From contig OMWN01000099.1 of assembly GCA_900314765.1 (NCBI GenBank), forward strand, positions 21,555 to 85,554: a DNA stretch of 64,000 nt. The letters run 5' to 3'. Numbering within the stretch: position 1 is the stretch's first letter; every line of letters starts with the position of its first letter. The stretch is from an uncultured Selenomonadales bacterium. GTDB lineage: Bacteria > Bacillota > Negativicutes > Selenomonadales > Selenomonadaceae. Shown piece after piece: positions 43,439-53,018 of this stretch. A model generated the notes under the pieces. It had not been told where the DNA came from, ran no database searches, and worked only from the letters and a program-made list of their open reading frames with translations. The translations under genes and the position numbers were made by a program.

Positions 43439-45316
43439 TTATTTCTTTATAATCATCGCGCGCATGGCGTTCAGCACGGCGATGACCATGACGCCGACGT
43501 CCGCAAATATCGCTGCCCACATCGACGCCATGCCGAGCGCGCCGAGTATGAGGCACGCCGCCTTGACGCCAAGCGTCAGCACGATGTTCTGCTTGACGAT
43601 GGAGATTGTCTTTTTTGCAATGCGCATGGCGAGGCTAATCCTCATCGGGTCGTCGTCCATGAGCACGACATCCGCCGCCTCTATCGCCGCATCGGAGCCG
43701 AGTGCGCCCATCGCGATGCCGACGTCGGCACGGCTCAGCACCGGCGCGTCATTGATGCCATCGCCGACGAACGCGAGCTTTTTCTCCGTGCCCTGCTCTC
43801 TACTGAGGAGCGTCTCTACCTTTTCGACTTTATCAGCTGGCAAAAGCTCGCTGTATGCCGTATCGATCCCGAGCTCGCCCGCCACGCTGTCGGCGACTTT
43901 TTTCATGTCGCCCGTGAGCATGACGGTCTCCTTGACACCCTCATGCTTGAGCTCGACGAGCGCCTTCTTCGACGTTGGCTTCGCCACATCGGATATGATA
44001 ACGTGGCCGACATATTGACCGTCAATCGCGACGTGTATCACCGTGCCGACTTTGTCGTTTTCGCACTGGTGCCACTTCGCGCCGATGGACGCCATCATTT
44101 TGTCATTGCCGACGCATACGGTCTTGCCGTTGATGACAGCCTTTATGCCGTGCCCCGCGATTTCCTCTATATCTTCTACGGAGCAGTCATCCTTTTCGTG
44201 CGGATACGCCGCGCGCAACGATGCGGCAATCGGGTGCGTCGAGTAGCGCTCGACGTGCGCCGCGAGGTGAAGGAGCTCTTCCTTCTCGATGATGTCCGGG
44301 TGAACAGCCGCGACCTCGAACACGCCTTTTGTCAGCGTACCCGTCTTGTCAAAGACAACCGTATCGACATGCGAGAGCGCCTCGAGATAATTAGAGCCCT
44401 TGACGAGCACGCCGTTTGCCGACGCGCTGCCGATGCCCGCGAAGAACGTGAGCGGCACGGAAATGACGAGCGCGCATGGGCAGCTGATTACGAGGAGTAT
44501 GAGCGCACGCTCAATCCACATCTGCCACATTGGTTCCATGCCGAGGAACATCATGCGCACGAACGGCACGCCGATCGCGAGAAGCACGGCCGCCACGCAG
44601 ACGAACGGCGTATAGACGCGCGCGAAACGCGTGATGAAATTCTCCGAGCGCGACTTTTTCATGCTGGAATTTTCGACGAGGTCGAGAATTTTCGACGCCG
44701 TCGACTCGTCCGCCTCTTTCGTCGTCTCTATGCGAAGCACACCCGAGAGATTTATGCTGCCCGACAGCACATCCTCGCCTGCGCCGACCTCGCGCGGCAG
44801 GCTCTCTCCCGTGAGCGCGTGCATGTCGAGCGACGCGTTGCCGCTGACAATTTTGCCGTCTATTGGGATTTTCTCGCCCGGCTGGACGACGATGACCGTG
44901 CCGACCTCGACGTCATCGGGATCGACTTTTTCGAGCTCTCCCTTTTCATTCTCGATATTCGCGTAGTCTGGGCGCAAATCCATCAGCGCGGAAATATTGC
45001 CGCGCGATTTGCCGACGGCATAGCGCTGGAACATCTCGCCAATCTGATAGAAAAGCATGACGCCCGCAGCCTCGCGGTACTCGCCCATCACCATCGCGCC
45101 GAGTGTGGCGATGGCCATCAGAAAGCTCTCATCGAAAAACTCGCCATGACTGATGCCGAGGCCCGCCTTCCTGAGAATGTCGTAGCCAATCAAAAGGTAT
45201 GGCACAACATACAAGGCGCCCTGAGCAAATCCCGTAATGGGCACAAACTCCAGCACAATGAGCAGCACTACGGTCCCTATGATACGGGCAAGCATTTTTT
45301 GTTCTTTTTTATTCAC
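43439..45316 (-). CDS. P1B-type heavy-metal ATPase, probably Zn/Cd/Pb exporter
   Basis: The 625-residue pump has the P1B layout: two initial helices, the A-domain with LTGESLPRE, the CPC metal site in ISCPCALVISVPL, the phosphorylated Asp in VFDKTGTLTKG, the nucleotide-site HP pair in YSTHPIAASLR and GDGINDAPVLSRADVGIAMG. The last helix pair has FADVGVMVIAVLNAMR, whose Asp marks the P1B-2 (Zn/Cd/Pb) group rather than copper pumps. The N-terminal HMA domain is absent; a separate HMA protein is encoded upstream. GTG 45316 was chosen 8 bases after AAGG. About 480 bp of repeats separate it from the HMA gene. Confidence 0.93.
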   Translation of the reverse strand: MNKKEQKMLARIIGTVVLLIVLEFVPITGFAQGALYVVPYLLIGYDILRKAGLGISHGEFFDESFLMAIATLGAMVMGEYREAAGVMLFYQIGEMFQRYAVGKSRGNISALMDLRPDYANIENEKGELEKVDPDDVEVGTVIVVQPGEKIPIDGKIVSGNASLDMHALTGESLPREVGAGEDVLSGSINLSGVLRIETTKEADESTASKILDLVENSSMKKSRSENFITRFARVYTPFVCVAAVLLAIGVPFVRMMFLGMEPMWQMWIERALILLVISCPCALVISVPLTFFAGIGSASANGVLVKGSNYLEALSHVDTVVFDKTGTLTKGVFEVAAVHPDIIEKEELLHLAAHVERYSTHPIAASLRAAYPHEKDDCSVEDIEEIAGHGIKAVINGKTVCVGNDKMMASIGAKWHQCENDKVGTVIHVAIDGQYVGHVIISDVAKPTSKKALVELKHEGVKETVMLTGDMKKVADSVAGELGIDTAYSELLPADKVEKVETLLSREQGTEKKLAFVGDGINDAPVLSRADVGIAMGALGSDAAIEAADVVLMDDDPMRISLAMRIAKKTISIVKQNIVLTLGVKAACLILGALGMASMWAAIFADVGVMVIAVLNAMRAMIIKK

Positions 45317-45430
45317 TGAACTCACCTTTCTTTCGGCTACCTAATTAAATGTTACTTCATTAAATATTATCTCATTATGTACGAGCACGTGTGACGCACA
45401 TGCCCGTAAATCATCAGATAATAATGAGGC

Positions 45431-45775
45431 TTGTGAATACTCCCGAGGCGATGCCAGTCTGAAGTAATGAAGGAAGCACTGATTATTTCAGCAGTCGTCT
45501 TGACGGATCTTTTCCCGTATATCTTCGTCGATGCTCATCAGCGTAGCACCACTACGCTTCTTCGCATCTTCTCGATATACGAAAAAATCTCTCGTCAATA
45601 CTCCTACTTCAATTAATCAGCGTTTCCTTAGCAATTTCTTATAGGCTCTTTGGCTGGCTCCGAAGCGACATGTCTTCGCTTTTGCCGCGAGGAAGCCAGC
45701 CAATTTAGAGCCTATCGAAATTGCGCAGTGGATGAGGACTGGCATTGCCGAGTCATTTTTCATCCGATTTCACAA
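45431..45775. repeat. Element A copy 2, interrupted by element B
   Basis: The unit runs from TTGTGA to TCACAA and is homologous to 941-1122 in opposite orientation. Its inner arms pair perfectly over ATAGGCTCT / AGAGCCTAT and GGCTGGCT / AGCCAGCC, and GATGCCAGTC matches GACTGGCATT at the ends. Between GAAGTAA and TTAGCAATT an extra ~160 bp (45470-45629) has no counterpart in copy 1 and is a complete element B. The unit fills the gap between the ATPase and HMA genes. Confidence 0.8.
45470..45629. mobile_element. Element B, long form (MITE-like), nested in element A
   Basis: The terminal inverted repeats AAGGAAGCACTGATTA and TAATCAGCGTTTCCTT flank a core that opens GTCTTGACGGATC and closes with CGTCAATAC, itself inverted. 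A central hairpin AGCGTAGCACCACTACGCT sits in the middle. A related core is at 56627-56762. It has no open frame of note. Its clean insertion in element A, compared with copy 1, indicates past mobility. Confidence 0.75.
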
Positions 45776-45795
45776 ACTCATACCAACTCAGATAC

Positions 45796-46014
45796 TCAGA
45801 AGAAAACTTCGCAGTCCGGCTCGACGCGCTTGCATGCCTCGAGGACTTTCGGCATGACCATCGCTGGCTCTGCACCGTCGGCGAACTCGACCGTCATTTT
45901 CTGTGCCATGAAACCAACGGAGCAAGCTGCGACACCGTCCACCTTTGACGTGGCATCCTCCATCTTGCGAGCGCAGTCCGCGCAGTCAACTTCGATTTTG
46001 TACTTCTTTTTCAT
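45796..46014 (-). CDS. Stand-alone heavy-metal-associated (HMA) domain protein
   Basis: The 72-residue protein is one ferredoxin-like HMA fold with the metal motif VDCADCARKMEDA. The DCxxC form resembles the N-terminal domain of ZntA/CadA rather than the MTCxxC of copper chaperones. It may therefore act as a detached regulatory domain or chaperone for the ATPase downstream. ATG 46014 follows GGAGG by 8 bases. The gap to the ATPase gene holds nested repeats. Confidence 0.88.
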   Translation of the reverse strand: MKKKYKIEVDCADCARKMEDATSKVDGVAACSVGFMAQKMTVEFADGAEPAMVMPKVLEACKRVEPDCEVFF

Positions 46015-46071
46015 GATCGTTTCCTCCAATTCGTTTTTTCTGCTCTTTTTTCAAAGATACCGTCAGCTCTA

Positions 46072-46119
46072 AGGAGACACTGATTATTTCTGCTTCTTCC
46101 ATTAATCAGCACACCCTTA
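46072..46119. repeat. Element B short repeat upstream of the HMA gene
   Basis: AAGGAGACACTGATTATT and the inverted ATTAATCAGCACACCCTT enclose a 12-bp loop. A more degenerate copy (GAAACGCCGATT...AATTGTTCCCTT) follows at 46145-46172. The 345-bp gap upstream of the HMA gene holds only these repeats and a terminator. Confidence 0.65.
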
Positions 46120-46277
46120 ACTCATTGCTCTTTGCGAATTTCCGTGAAACGCCGATTGATTAATTGTTCCCTTCATTATATTTATTCCATCAACCATCGT
46201 TTCATGTCTTCGCTTTGTTATATGAACATTTAATCATATATTGAAAAGAAATGCAAGCATTATTTTTGATTTTCTGT

Positions 46278-46351
46278 AAAAAAATATGGCAACGAAAATC
46301 AAGGGAACAAAAATTGCTTCAACGTTTCCTTAAATCCGTTGCCATATTTTG
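46278..46351 (-). terminator. Terminator of the mutAB-meaB operon, with a repeat in its loop
   Basis: AAATATGGCAACG pairs with CGTTGCCATATTT, and the minus strand ends in TTTTTTT. The loop contains an inverted pair AAGGGAAC / GTTTCCTT (46301-46331) like the ends of element B. Confidence 0.85.
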
Positions 46352-46374
46352 ATTCACAGAAAAATCATCCGATG

Positions 46375-46959
46375 CTACTCGATAATCGACAGCTCTTTAA
46401 GACGCACGAAGTCGATGTACGTCTTTTTGAGCGCAAGCGGAAAGCGACGCAAGAAATCTTGGTGCTCGTCCTCTGCGGGATGAAAGCTCTTGAGGCGCAG
46501 TGCCTCAACGTGACACACCCTAGTCCCGGCGGGGTCGCTGTTCGGGTCGTTCACGATGAGCGCGGAGTCCGTCGCCGCAGGAATCTTCTTGCGGTTTTGG
46601 ATAAAGCTCAGGAAGTACGATATGATAGGCGCGTCCTCTGCTGAAACATAGTAGACGCCATTCCTATACATGTGCCCTTCACATTCGCCCTGCTTATCCT
46701 CAGAATACGGGTTTATCACAGTAAACAGTATATCCATGAGGCTCGACAGGTCGATTTTTTTTGGATTGAACTCTATCTCGACGCCCATTGCCGCGTCCAC
46801 TTCGCCTTTCAGCACGGACTCATACGTCGGCTCATCGCCTGCGGCGTTTATGTATCCCGTGCGGCACGACACGACGCCTTTGACGCGTGAAAATACTTCC
46901 TGCAGCTCATGAAAGCTGCCACCCGAAAAGTAAATCTTTTTCGTGTACATATTTCTCAC
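46375..46959 (-). CDS. MsrA-fold protein lacking the catalytic cysteine
   Basis: The 194-residue protein aligns by eye with peptide methionine sulfoxide reductase A over ~150 residues: IYFSGGSFHELQEVF, GVVSCRTGYINA, PTYESVLKGEVDA, VEIEFNPKKIDLSSLMDILF and HMYRNGVYYVS. In MsrA the first block reads GGCFW, with the nucleophilic Cys; here it is GGSFH, so Cys is Ser and Trp is His. The GHAEAV segment is also changed (VDAAMGVEI). Methionine sulfoxide reductase activity is therefore unlikely, and a binding or different role is possible. The GTG start overlaps the meaB stop (GTGA); ATG 46950 is an alternative. It is the last gene of the methylmalonyl-CoA mutase operon. Confidence 0.8.
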   Translation of the reverse strand: MRNMYTKKIYFSGGSFHELQEVFSRVKGVVSCRTGYINAAGDEPTYESVLKGEVDAAMGVEIEFNPKKIDLSSLMDILFTVINPYSEDKQGECEGHMYRNGVYYVSAEDAPIISYFLSFIQNRKKIPAATDSALIVNDPNSDPAGTRVCHVEALRLKSFHPAEDEHQDFLRRFPLALKKTYIDFVRLKELSIIE

Positions 46960-48140
46960 GCTTTCTTCGGGTGAAACAAGTCAACATGACGCTCTGTTGC
47001 CCGTTGAATGTCAAAGATGTGTATGAGCTCCGCGACGGCCTGTGTCGGCGAAATCGTGCCCTTCAGCACGGCCTCCTCTATCTCAGGCATGCGCCCGAGC
47101 ACGACAGGGTCGTCAAAGAACAGATTGTGCAGATGCTCATCAATCATGCTGTGCACCCATTCGAGAAGCTGCGCCTCACGGCGGCGATGGAACGCGCCGG
47201 AGTCGGTCGTGACCTTTTGGAACGCCCTGATGATGTCCCAGAGCTCCTTGAGGCCCGTCTTCTTCACGGCTGACGCGAGATATGCGTGCGTCTTCCAGCC
47301 CTCCGTTGCGGGGCGGATGTACTCGAGCATTCTCTCGTAGTCAGCGCGCGCAACCTTCGCCTTGAGGTAGTTGTCTCCGTCTGCCTTGTTCACGACAATC
47401 GCGTCGGCGAGCTCCATGATGCCTTTCTTTATGCCTTGGAGCTCATCGCCCGCGCCTGTCAGCACAATGAGCATGAAGAAGTCAACCATCGACCTGACCG
47501 TCGTCTCGGACTGGCCGACGCCGACCGTCTCGACGAGTATCACGTCGTATCCTGCCGCTTCGCAGAGAAGCATCGTCTCGCGGCTTTTCCGCGCGACGCC
47601 GCCGAGCGTGCCACCAGCGGGTGATGGTCTGATGAACGCCTCTGGCCGCGTCGAGAGTGTTCCCATGCGCGTCTTGTCGCCGAGGATGGAGCCACGCGTG
47701 ACAGAGCTCGTCGGGTCAACGGCGAGGACGGCGACGCGATGCCCCATGTCACAGAGCATGTTGCCAAACGCCTCTATTGTCGTTGACTTTCCTGCGCCCG
47801 GCACGCCCGTGATGCCGACTCTGAGCGCCTTGCCCGTGCGTGGCAGAAGCCCTTGCAGCACCTGCTGCGCCTTTGAAAAATGATTCGGGTTGTTGCTCTC
47901 TATGAGCGTTATCGCTCGCGAGAGTATGCCGCGGTTGCCCTCGGACACGCCCTTCACAAATTCCTCAACGGATAGCGGCTTTTTCGGCTTCGGCTTCATC
48001 GCGCCCGTTTTCAGCATGGGGTTGAGGTTGCCGACAGTCGTGTCCTTTATGCCGTCTATGCCGCTCATCACGCTGCACGCGAAATTGCTGTCGTCCTTAT
48101 CAGGCGCCCATTCAGGCTTTGAGTTTGTATAGCTAGGCAT
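46956..48140 (-). CDS. meaB: Methylmalonyl-CoA mutase-associated GTPase (G-protein chaperone)
   Basis: MeaB loads and protects adenosylcobalamin in the mutase using GTP. The 394 residues show Walker A GVPGAGKST, the switch regions AVDPTSSVTRGSILGDKTRM and VETVGVGQSET, and the base-specificity motif VVNKADGDN. The C-terminal dimerisation arm is RRREAQLLEWVHSMIDEHL. An N-terminal extension of ~55 residues before the usual LSVEEFVKGV start is unusual and has no known domain. ATG 48140 follows GGAGGG, 4 bp after mutB. This context makes meaB, not an ArgK-type role, secure. Confidence 0.95.
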   Translation of the reverse strand: MPSYTNSKPEWAPDKDDSNFACSVMSGIDGIKDTTVGNLNPMLKTGAMKPKPKKPLSVEEFVKGVSEGNRGILSRAITLIESNNPNHFSKAQQVLQGLLPRTGKALRVGITGVPGAGKSTTIEAFGNMLCDMGHRVAVLAVDPTSSVTRGSILGDKTRMGTLSTRPEAFIRPSPAGGTLGGVARKSRETMLLCEAAGYDVILVETVGVGQSETTVRSMVDFFMLIVLTGAGDELQGIKKGIMELADAIVVNKADGDNYLKAKVARADYERMLEYIRPATEGWKTHAYLASAVKKTGLKELWDIIRAFQKVTTDSGAFHRRREAQLLEWVHSMIDEHLHNLFFDDPVVLGRMPEIEEAVLKGTISPTQAVAELIHIFDIQRATERHVDLFHPKKA

Positions 48141-48144
48141 ATTA

Positions 48145-50343
48145 TCAGCCCTCCGCTGCTTGTCCCTCTTTCTCGCGCTCGATGAGGAGATTTAAGAGCT
48201 TTATGCCTGCCTCTGGGATGTTCGTGCCTGGTGCGAATATCGCGACTGCGCCGCTCTTGTAGAGGTGATCGTAGTCCTGAACAGGAATGACGCCGCCGAT
48301 TGCGACCATGATGTCGTCGCGGCCGCGCTTCTTGAGCTCCTGAACAAGCTCAGGGAGCAGCGTGTTGTGGCCAGCGGCGAGTGACGAGAAGCCGACCATG
48401 TGGACATCGTTGTCGACTGCATCCTGTGCCGTCTCTGCCGGTGTCTGGAACAGTGGGCCTACATCGACGTCCCAGCCCATATCTGCGAACGAGGACGCAA
48501 TGACTTTCTGGCCACGGTCGTGACCATCCTGGCCCATCTTCGCGACGAATATACGTGGACGACGGCCAGAGAGTTTCTCGAATTCATCAGCAAGCGCGCG
48601 TGCCTTGTTGAGCTCGCTCTTGTCGGTAAACTCTGACGAATAGACGCCCGAAATCGTATGAATGACTGCCTGATAGCGGCCCGATACTTTCTCGACAGCG
48701 TCGGAAATCTCGCCGAGCGAGCAGCGAACGCGCGCAGCCTCGACAGCGCACTCCAAGAGGTTGCCGTTCTTCCTGTCCTCTGCGGCCTTCGTGATGGCCT
48801 CGAGCGCGTTCCTCACATCGTCCTCGTTGCGCTCGCGGCGGAGCTTCTCGAGACGTGCGACCTGCGCGTTGCGGACAGCCGTGTTGTCGATGGCGAGGAT
48901 TTCCAGCGGGTCCTCTTTGTCGAGACGATATTTGTTGAGGCCGATGATGGACTCGTTGCCGGAGTCGATACGAGCCTGACGGCGTGCGGCCGCCTCCTCG
49001 ATGCGCATCTTCGGCAGGCCTGTCGGTATAGCCTTTGCCATGCCGCCGAGGCTCTCGACCTCCTGGATGTGAGCCCATGCTCTCTTGATGATCTCGTTTG
49101 TGAGTGCCTCGACGTAGTACGAGCCGCCCCACGGATCGATGATCTTGCAGACACGCGTCTCATCCTGTATGTAGAGCTGCGTGTTGCGCGCGATACGTGC
49201 GGAGAAGTCTGTCGGCAGAGCGATAGCTTCGTCGAGCGCGTTCGTATGAAGCGACTGCGTGTGGCCGAGAGCCGCGCCCATTGCCTCCATCGTCGTGCGG
49301 GCGATGTTGTTGAATGGGTCCTGAGCCGTGAGCGACCAGCCTGACGTCTGGCAATGCGTGCGCAGTGCCATCGACTTGTCGTTCGTCGCGCCGAAAGATT
49401 TGACGATTTTCGCCCAGAGGACGCGAGCCGCGCGCATCTTTGCGACTTCCATGAAGTAGTTCTTGCCGATTGCCCAGAAGAACGAGAGGCGCTTTGCAAA
49501 TGCGTCGACTTTGAGGCCAGCCTTGATGCCGGTGCGGATGTATTCCAGGCCATCAGCGAGCGTGTAGCCGAGCTCGATGTCGGCCGGTGCGCCTGCTTCC
49601 TGCATGTGATAGCCGGAAATCGAAATACTGTTGAATTTCGGCATGTAGTTCGTCGTGTACTCGAAAATATCGCCAATGATGCGCATGGACATATCTGGCG
49701 GATAAATATACGTATTGCGAACCATGAACTCCTTCAGAATATCGTTCTGAATCGTGCCGGCCATGATGGACTTGTCGACGCCCTGCTCGACGCCGGACTG
49801 AATGAAGAACGCGAGTATCGGGAGCACTGCGCCGTTCATCGTCATGGAGACGGACATCTGATCAAGAGGAATGCCCGAGAAAAGGATGTTCATGTCGAGC
49901 ATGGAGCAGACGGAGACGCCCGCCTTGCCGACATCGCCGAAGACGCGCGGGTTGTCTGCGTCGTAGCCGCGATGCGTCGGCAGGTCAAACGCTATCGAAA
50001 GACCTTTCTGGCCAGCGGCGAGGTTACGACGATAGAACGCGTTTGACTCCTCTGCCGTGGAGAAGCCTGCGTACTGGCGGACAGTCCACGGACGGAAAAC
50101 GTACATCGTGGAGTATGGGCCTCTGAGGCATGGCGGTATGCCGCTCGCGAAATCGAGATGGTTCATGTGCTCATACTCGTCATGCGTGTACAGCGAACGA
50201 ACCTTTATATGCTCCATCGTCGTGTTGACGATGTCGTCATATTTCTCGTGCGTCTCCTGCTCAAGGCGTTTTTTCCACTCTGCCTCGCTCTGTGCTGGAG
50301 CATCCTGCAAATCTATTTTCGTGAAATCAGGATTCACTGCCAT
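48145..50343 (-). CDS. mutB: Methylmalonyl-CoA mutase large (catalytic) subunit
   Basis: The 732-residue subunit interconverts succinyl-CoA and (R)-methylmalonyl-CoA, a key step in propionate formation. It has the TIM-barrel substrate domain ([20 protein letters not shown] and [10 protein letters not shown], with [12 protein letters not shown]). The C-terminal B12 domain has the base-off motif D-x-H-x2-G in [11 protein letters not shown] near residue 610, plus the later GFSSLAAGH and IGGVIP segments. The ATG overlaps the mutA stop (TAATG). Confidence 0.98.
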   Translation of the reverse strand: MAVNPDFTKIDLQDAPAQSEAEWKKRLEQETHEKYDDIVNTTMEHIKVRSLYTHDEYEHMNHLDFASGIPPCLRGPYSTMYVFRPWTVRQYAGFSTAEESNAFYRRNLAAGQKGLSIAFDLPTHRGYDADNPRVFGDVGKAGVSVCSMLDMNILFSGIPLDQMSVSMTMNGAVLPILAFFIQSGVEQGVDKSIMAGTIQNDILKEFMVRNTYIYPPDMSMRIIGDIFEYTTNYMPKFNSISISGYHMQEAGAPADIELGYTLADGLEYIRTGIKAGLKVDAFAKRLSFFWAIGKNYFMEVAKMRAARVLWAKIVKSFGATNDKSMALRTHCQTSGWSLTAQDPFNNIARTTMEAMGAALGHTQSLHTNALDEAIALPTDFSARIARNTQLYIQDETRVCKIIDPWGGSYYVEALTNEIIKRAWAHIQEVESLGGMAKAIPTGLPKMRIEEAAARRQARIDSGNESIIGLNKYRLDKEDPLEILAIDNTAVRNAQVARLEKLRRERNEDDVRNALEAITKAAEDRKNGNLLECAVEAARVRCSLGEISDAVEKVSGRYQAVIHTISGVYSSEFTDKSELNKARALADEFEKLSGRRPRIFVAKMGQDGHDRGQKVIASSFADMGWDVDVGPLFQTPAETAQDAVDNDVHMVGFSSLAAGHNTLLPELVQELKKRGRDDIMVAIGGVIPVQDYDHLYKSGAVAIFAPGTNIPEAGIKLLNLLIEREKEGQAAEG

Positions 50344-52541
50344 TAGTCAATCATCCCTTTCTTCTTCTGCAAGAACCGCAAAATCTGATAGCAGTTTGCT
50401 TTGACCGAAATGAAATCATCTACTCCTGCCTCTTTGTACTTAGGCTCGAGGTCTTTCGGCGCCGCGCCCGCAAGATAAATCGTTGCGTTCGGCAGAGCCT
50501 TCTTGAGCTTCGGTGCAAGATCAGGAACGATCTCAGGATATGTCTTGTCCGTAGAGCAGATGACAGCAACGTCAGCGCCGGATTCTTTCGCGGCTGCGGC
50601 GGCCTCGTCCGTCGTCTTGAAGCCGTTGTTGAGCTCGACGTTGAACTCGCCGACCTGCAGGAACGTCGTCGAGAAATCAGCGCGTGCCTTATGCTGCGGG
50701 ATTGGACCCATATTCGCGAGGAACACCTTGACATTGTCGCCGTCATGCTCCTTCTTGTATTTCTCCGTCGTCATGCGGAGGTCCTCAAAGCGCTCGCTCC
50801 AGCGATGCGGCTCAATCGTCTTTACGGTCTCGTCGCCGCCTTCGCCGAGTGCCTTGCGGAGCTCTGCAATCGTCGCGCCGGACTGCGCAGCGGCAATCGC
50901 CTTGTCAACGACCGTGCCGCTCTCTGCACCTTTGAGTGCGGCGAGCTTCTCGTCGCGGTCCTTGTCGTCGATGTCCTTCAGATACGACTCGATGTCAGCC
51001 ATGCGCTCTTTCTTGAGCTCGACGACATCCTCTTCGCGCTTGTCGAGGAGTTCCTCCGTCATATTCGGGTACATGTTCGAGCCGACGATGCGGTCCTTGC
51101 GGAACTCGAGAGCCTTGAACCTCTCAGCGAGCGTGTTTGCGATCTGCTCCTGTGGATAGCCCTCTTCGAGTGCCTTGACGATGCCGCCCTTCGCCTCGAT
51201 TGTCTGGAATTCCTTCCAGATTTTCTCTTTTATCTGCTTCGTGAGTGTCTCGACAGCCCACGAGCCACCGGATGGGTCAATCGGCTGCAGGAGTCCAAAC
51301 TCCTCCTGGAGCATGACCTGCACATTGCGGGCAATGCGGCGCGAGAATACGTCGCCCTTGCGGATTGGCTCATCAAATGGTTCGTTCTCATACGAATCAA
51401 GCCCGCCAACGACGCCGGAGAAAATCTCTGTCGTGTTGCGGAGCATGTTGACGTATGGGTCAAATACTGTCTTGAAGAACAGTGCCGGACGTCCATGGAC
51501 GTGCATCTTCTGGTCTTCCTCGTCGCCGCCGAACGCCTTGATGATGTTCGCCCAGATTGGACGAGCGGCGCGCAGCTTTGCAATCTGCATGAAGAAGTTC
51601 GCGCCCATCGAGATGCCGAAGAATATCTGGCCTGCCGCCTCTTTTATCGTGAGGCCGCGCTTCATGAGCTCACGGATGTACTCAACGGCGATGGCGAGGA
51701 TGTACGCCGTGTCCTCGACGTCGTTTGCGCCGCCGCGGCTGAACACATCGTCGCGCACCATGACCGTGCGGAGCGATGGCGCGTTCTTGATGGCCCACTT
51801 CGCGCACTCTGCCATCTCATCATAGAGCTTGTCGAGCGGTGCGATGCTCTTGCCGTTTCTCACGAGCTGAGCGATCGGATTTGCGCCGATGAAGCCCGTG
51901 AGGTCTTTTTCTGGTATGCCGGACGACTTCAGAGCGCCCACGACGAGCGAGAGGAGCGGCAGTGCCGATGCGCCTGCATACATGTAGAGAGGATATTTGT
52001 CGAGCTTCAGCCCGTCGAGCAGCACGTGCATATCGTCGAGCGTCGTGATGCTGCATCCATCGTCTCCGACTTTCTCAGCATCGCCTGCGCTGACGTTGTC
52101 GAGCGTCGCCTTGTCGAGCCTGACGTTGTAGACGGTGGAGCCTTTCTCGATCTCGAACTTCAGCAATTCGTTGTTTTCCTTTGGCAGCGTCTCATCGCAA
52201 GACTGAGCAACGCCCCACGGTTTGCCGACGTAGCCTGACACCTTGTTGCCGCGCAGATAGTCACCCATGCCTGGGAACGAATCCTTTGGCAGTATGTCCT
52301 CTGTGTGCTTTCTCGTGTACATTGGCTCGAACGTGATGCCCTCGTACGTCTTCGTGTACATAACTTTGTCAAAAGGCGCGCCCTTCAAAAGCGCTTCGCA
52401 CGCCTTTTTCCACTCCTCGTCTGTCGGCGGGGTGAATTCGTCAAATGTCACCTCTGGGAAATCAGTCTTGCTCTCCGCCTCTTTCAGAATAGCCTGAAGA
52501 TCAAGCTCTCCTTCGGCTGGGGCTTTCGTTTTTTCCTCCAA
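50343..52541 (-). CDS. mutA: Methylmalonyl-CoA mutase small subunit
   Basis: The 732-residue partner has the same fold as MutB but no D-x-H-x2-G motif. Its C-terminal domain reads [17 protein letters not shown] at the equivalent place, so it cannot bind B12 and serves a structural role in the alpha/beta enzyme. The start is TTG 52541, preceded by GGAGGAGGG at seven bases. Longer frames would cross the leader terminator at 52581-52609 and are rejected. It is the first gene after a cobalamin riboswitch. Confidence 0.96.
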   Translation of the reverse strand: MEEKTKAPAEGELDLQAILKEAESKTDFPEVTFDEFTPPTDEEWKKACEALLKGAPFDKVMYTKTYEGITFEPMYTRKHTEDILPKDSFPGMGDYLRGNKVSGYVGKPWGVAQSCDETLPKENNELLKFEIEKGSTVYNVRLDKATLDNVSAGDAEKVGDDGCSITTLDDMHVLLDGLKLDKYPLYMYAGASALPLLSLVVGALKSSGIPEKDLTGFIGANPIAQLVRNGKSIAPLDKLYDEMAECAKWAIKNAPSLRTVMVRDDVFSRGGANDVEDTAYILAIAVEYIRELMKRGLTIKEAAGQIFFGISMGANFFMQIAKLRAARPIWANIIKAFGGDEEDQKMHVHGRPALFFKTVFDPYVNMLRNTTEIFSGVVGGLDSYENEPFDEPIRKGDVFSRRIARNVQVMLQEEFGLLQPIDPSGGSWAVETLTKQIKEKIWKEFQTIEAKGGIVKALEEGYPQEQIANTLAERFKALEFRKDRIVGSNMYPNMTEELLDKREEDVVELKKERMADIESYLKDIDDKDRDEKLAALKGAESGTVVDKAIAAAQSGATIAELRKALGEGGDETVKTIEPHRWSERFEDLRMTTEKYKKEHDGDNVKVFLANMGPIPQHKARADFSTTFLQVGEFNVELNNGFKTTDEAAAAAKESGADVAVICSTDKTYPEIVPDLAPKLKKALPNATIYLAGAAPKDLEPKYKEAGVDDFISVKANCYQILRFLQKKKGMID

Positions 52542-52580
52542 ATCAAAACCCTCCTCCAAAATAAAATGAGTAATGAAATT

Positions 52581-52609
52581 AAAAATCCGCCTGCGGAAAA
52601 CAGACGGAC
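52581..52609 (-). terminator. Riboswitch-associated terminator before mutA
   Basis: TCCGTCTG pairs with CAGGCGGA (one G-U) and is followed by TTTTT, 40 bp before the mutA start. A further hairpin with a T-run (52648-52714: CGGCT / AGCCG arms and TTTTTTT) lies upstream of it, so two termination points are possible. Confidence 0.8.
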
Positions 52610-52825
52610 ATAAAACGGCGAATTGGAGCTCATCTGCAGGCTTGCAATAAAAAAACGGCTCCATATAGATACTGGTTCAAAGAACTCAAATCAACCAATA
52701 TCATGTGAAAGCCGAGAAAGGCACAGCCCAAATGCCAGCTCATACGCAGGCATCTTATCCCCTTCCCATCTTTCGCAGGTAGAAGCGCGGCTAAAGCATG
52801 GCTGCACGCGCTAACGGTGATGTCG

Positions 52826-52998
52826 GATAGGCAGGTTTACTGGCTTAGGTTCATCGCCCACGCACGCCTTCCCATGAGTGTTCACAGTGGCAAAAGACGC
52901 ATCGCTGCGTCCATGTGCGCGGCTCCCCTTACAGTGGCGAGACCACTCCGGCTTCTGCCGGATTACCCTTTGATGCCTTGCGGCTACCTATCCCCAAC
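52826..52998 (-). promoter_or_regulatory. Cobalamin riboswitch upstream of mutA
   Basis: On the minus strand the ordered blocks are AAAGGGTAATCCGG, AGTGGTCTCGCCACTGTAA, GCCACTGTGAACACTCATGG, GGGAAGGCG and the B12 box CTAAGCCAGTAAACCTGCC. This is a complete cobalamin aptamer in front of a B12-dependent enzyme, an arrangement where repression by B12 is not intuitive. The leader continues ~290 nt to mutA through one or two terminators. Confidence 0.92.
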
Positions 52999-53018
52999 GT
53001 TATTTAATTGTCGTATCC

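Noticed and set aside
43943..45319. A 458-codon plus-strand frame opposite the P1B ATPase
   Set aside because: Antisense shadow; low-complexity Arg/His/Asp composition and no ribosome site.
45431..45775. CRISPR array or phage attachment site in the repeat-rich gap
   Set aside because: Repeats are inverted, not regularly spaced direct repeats, and there are no cas or integrase genes.
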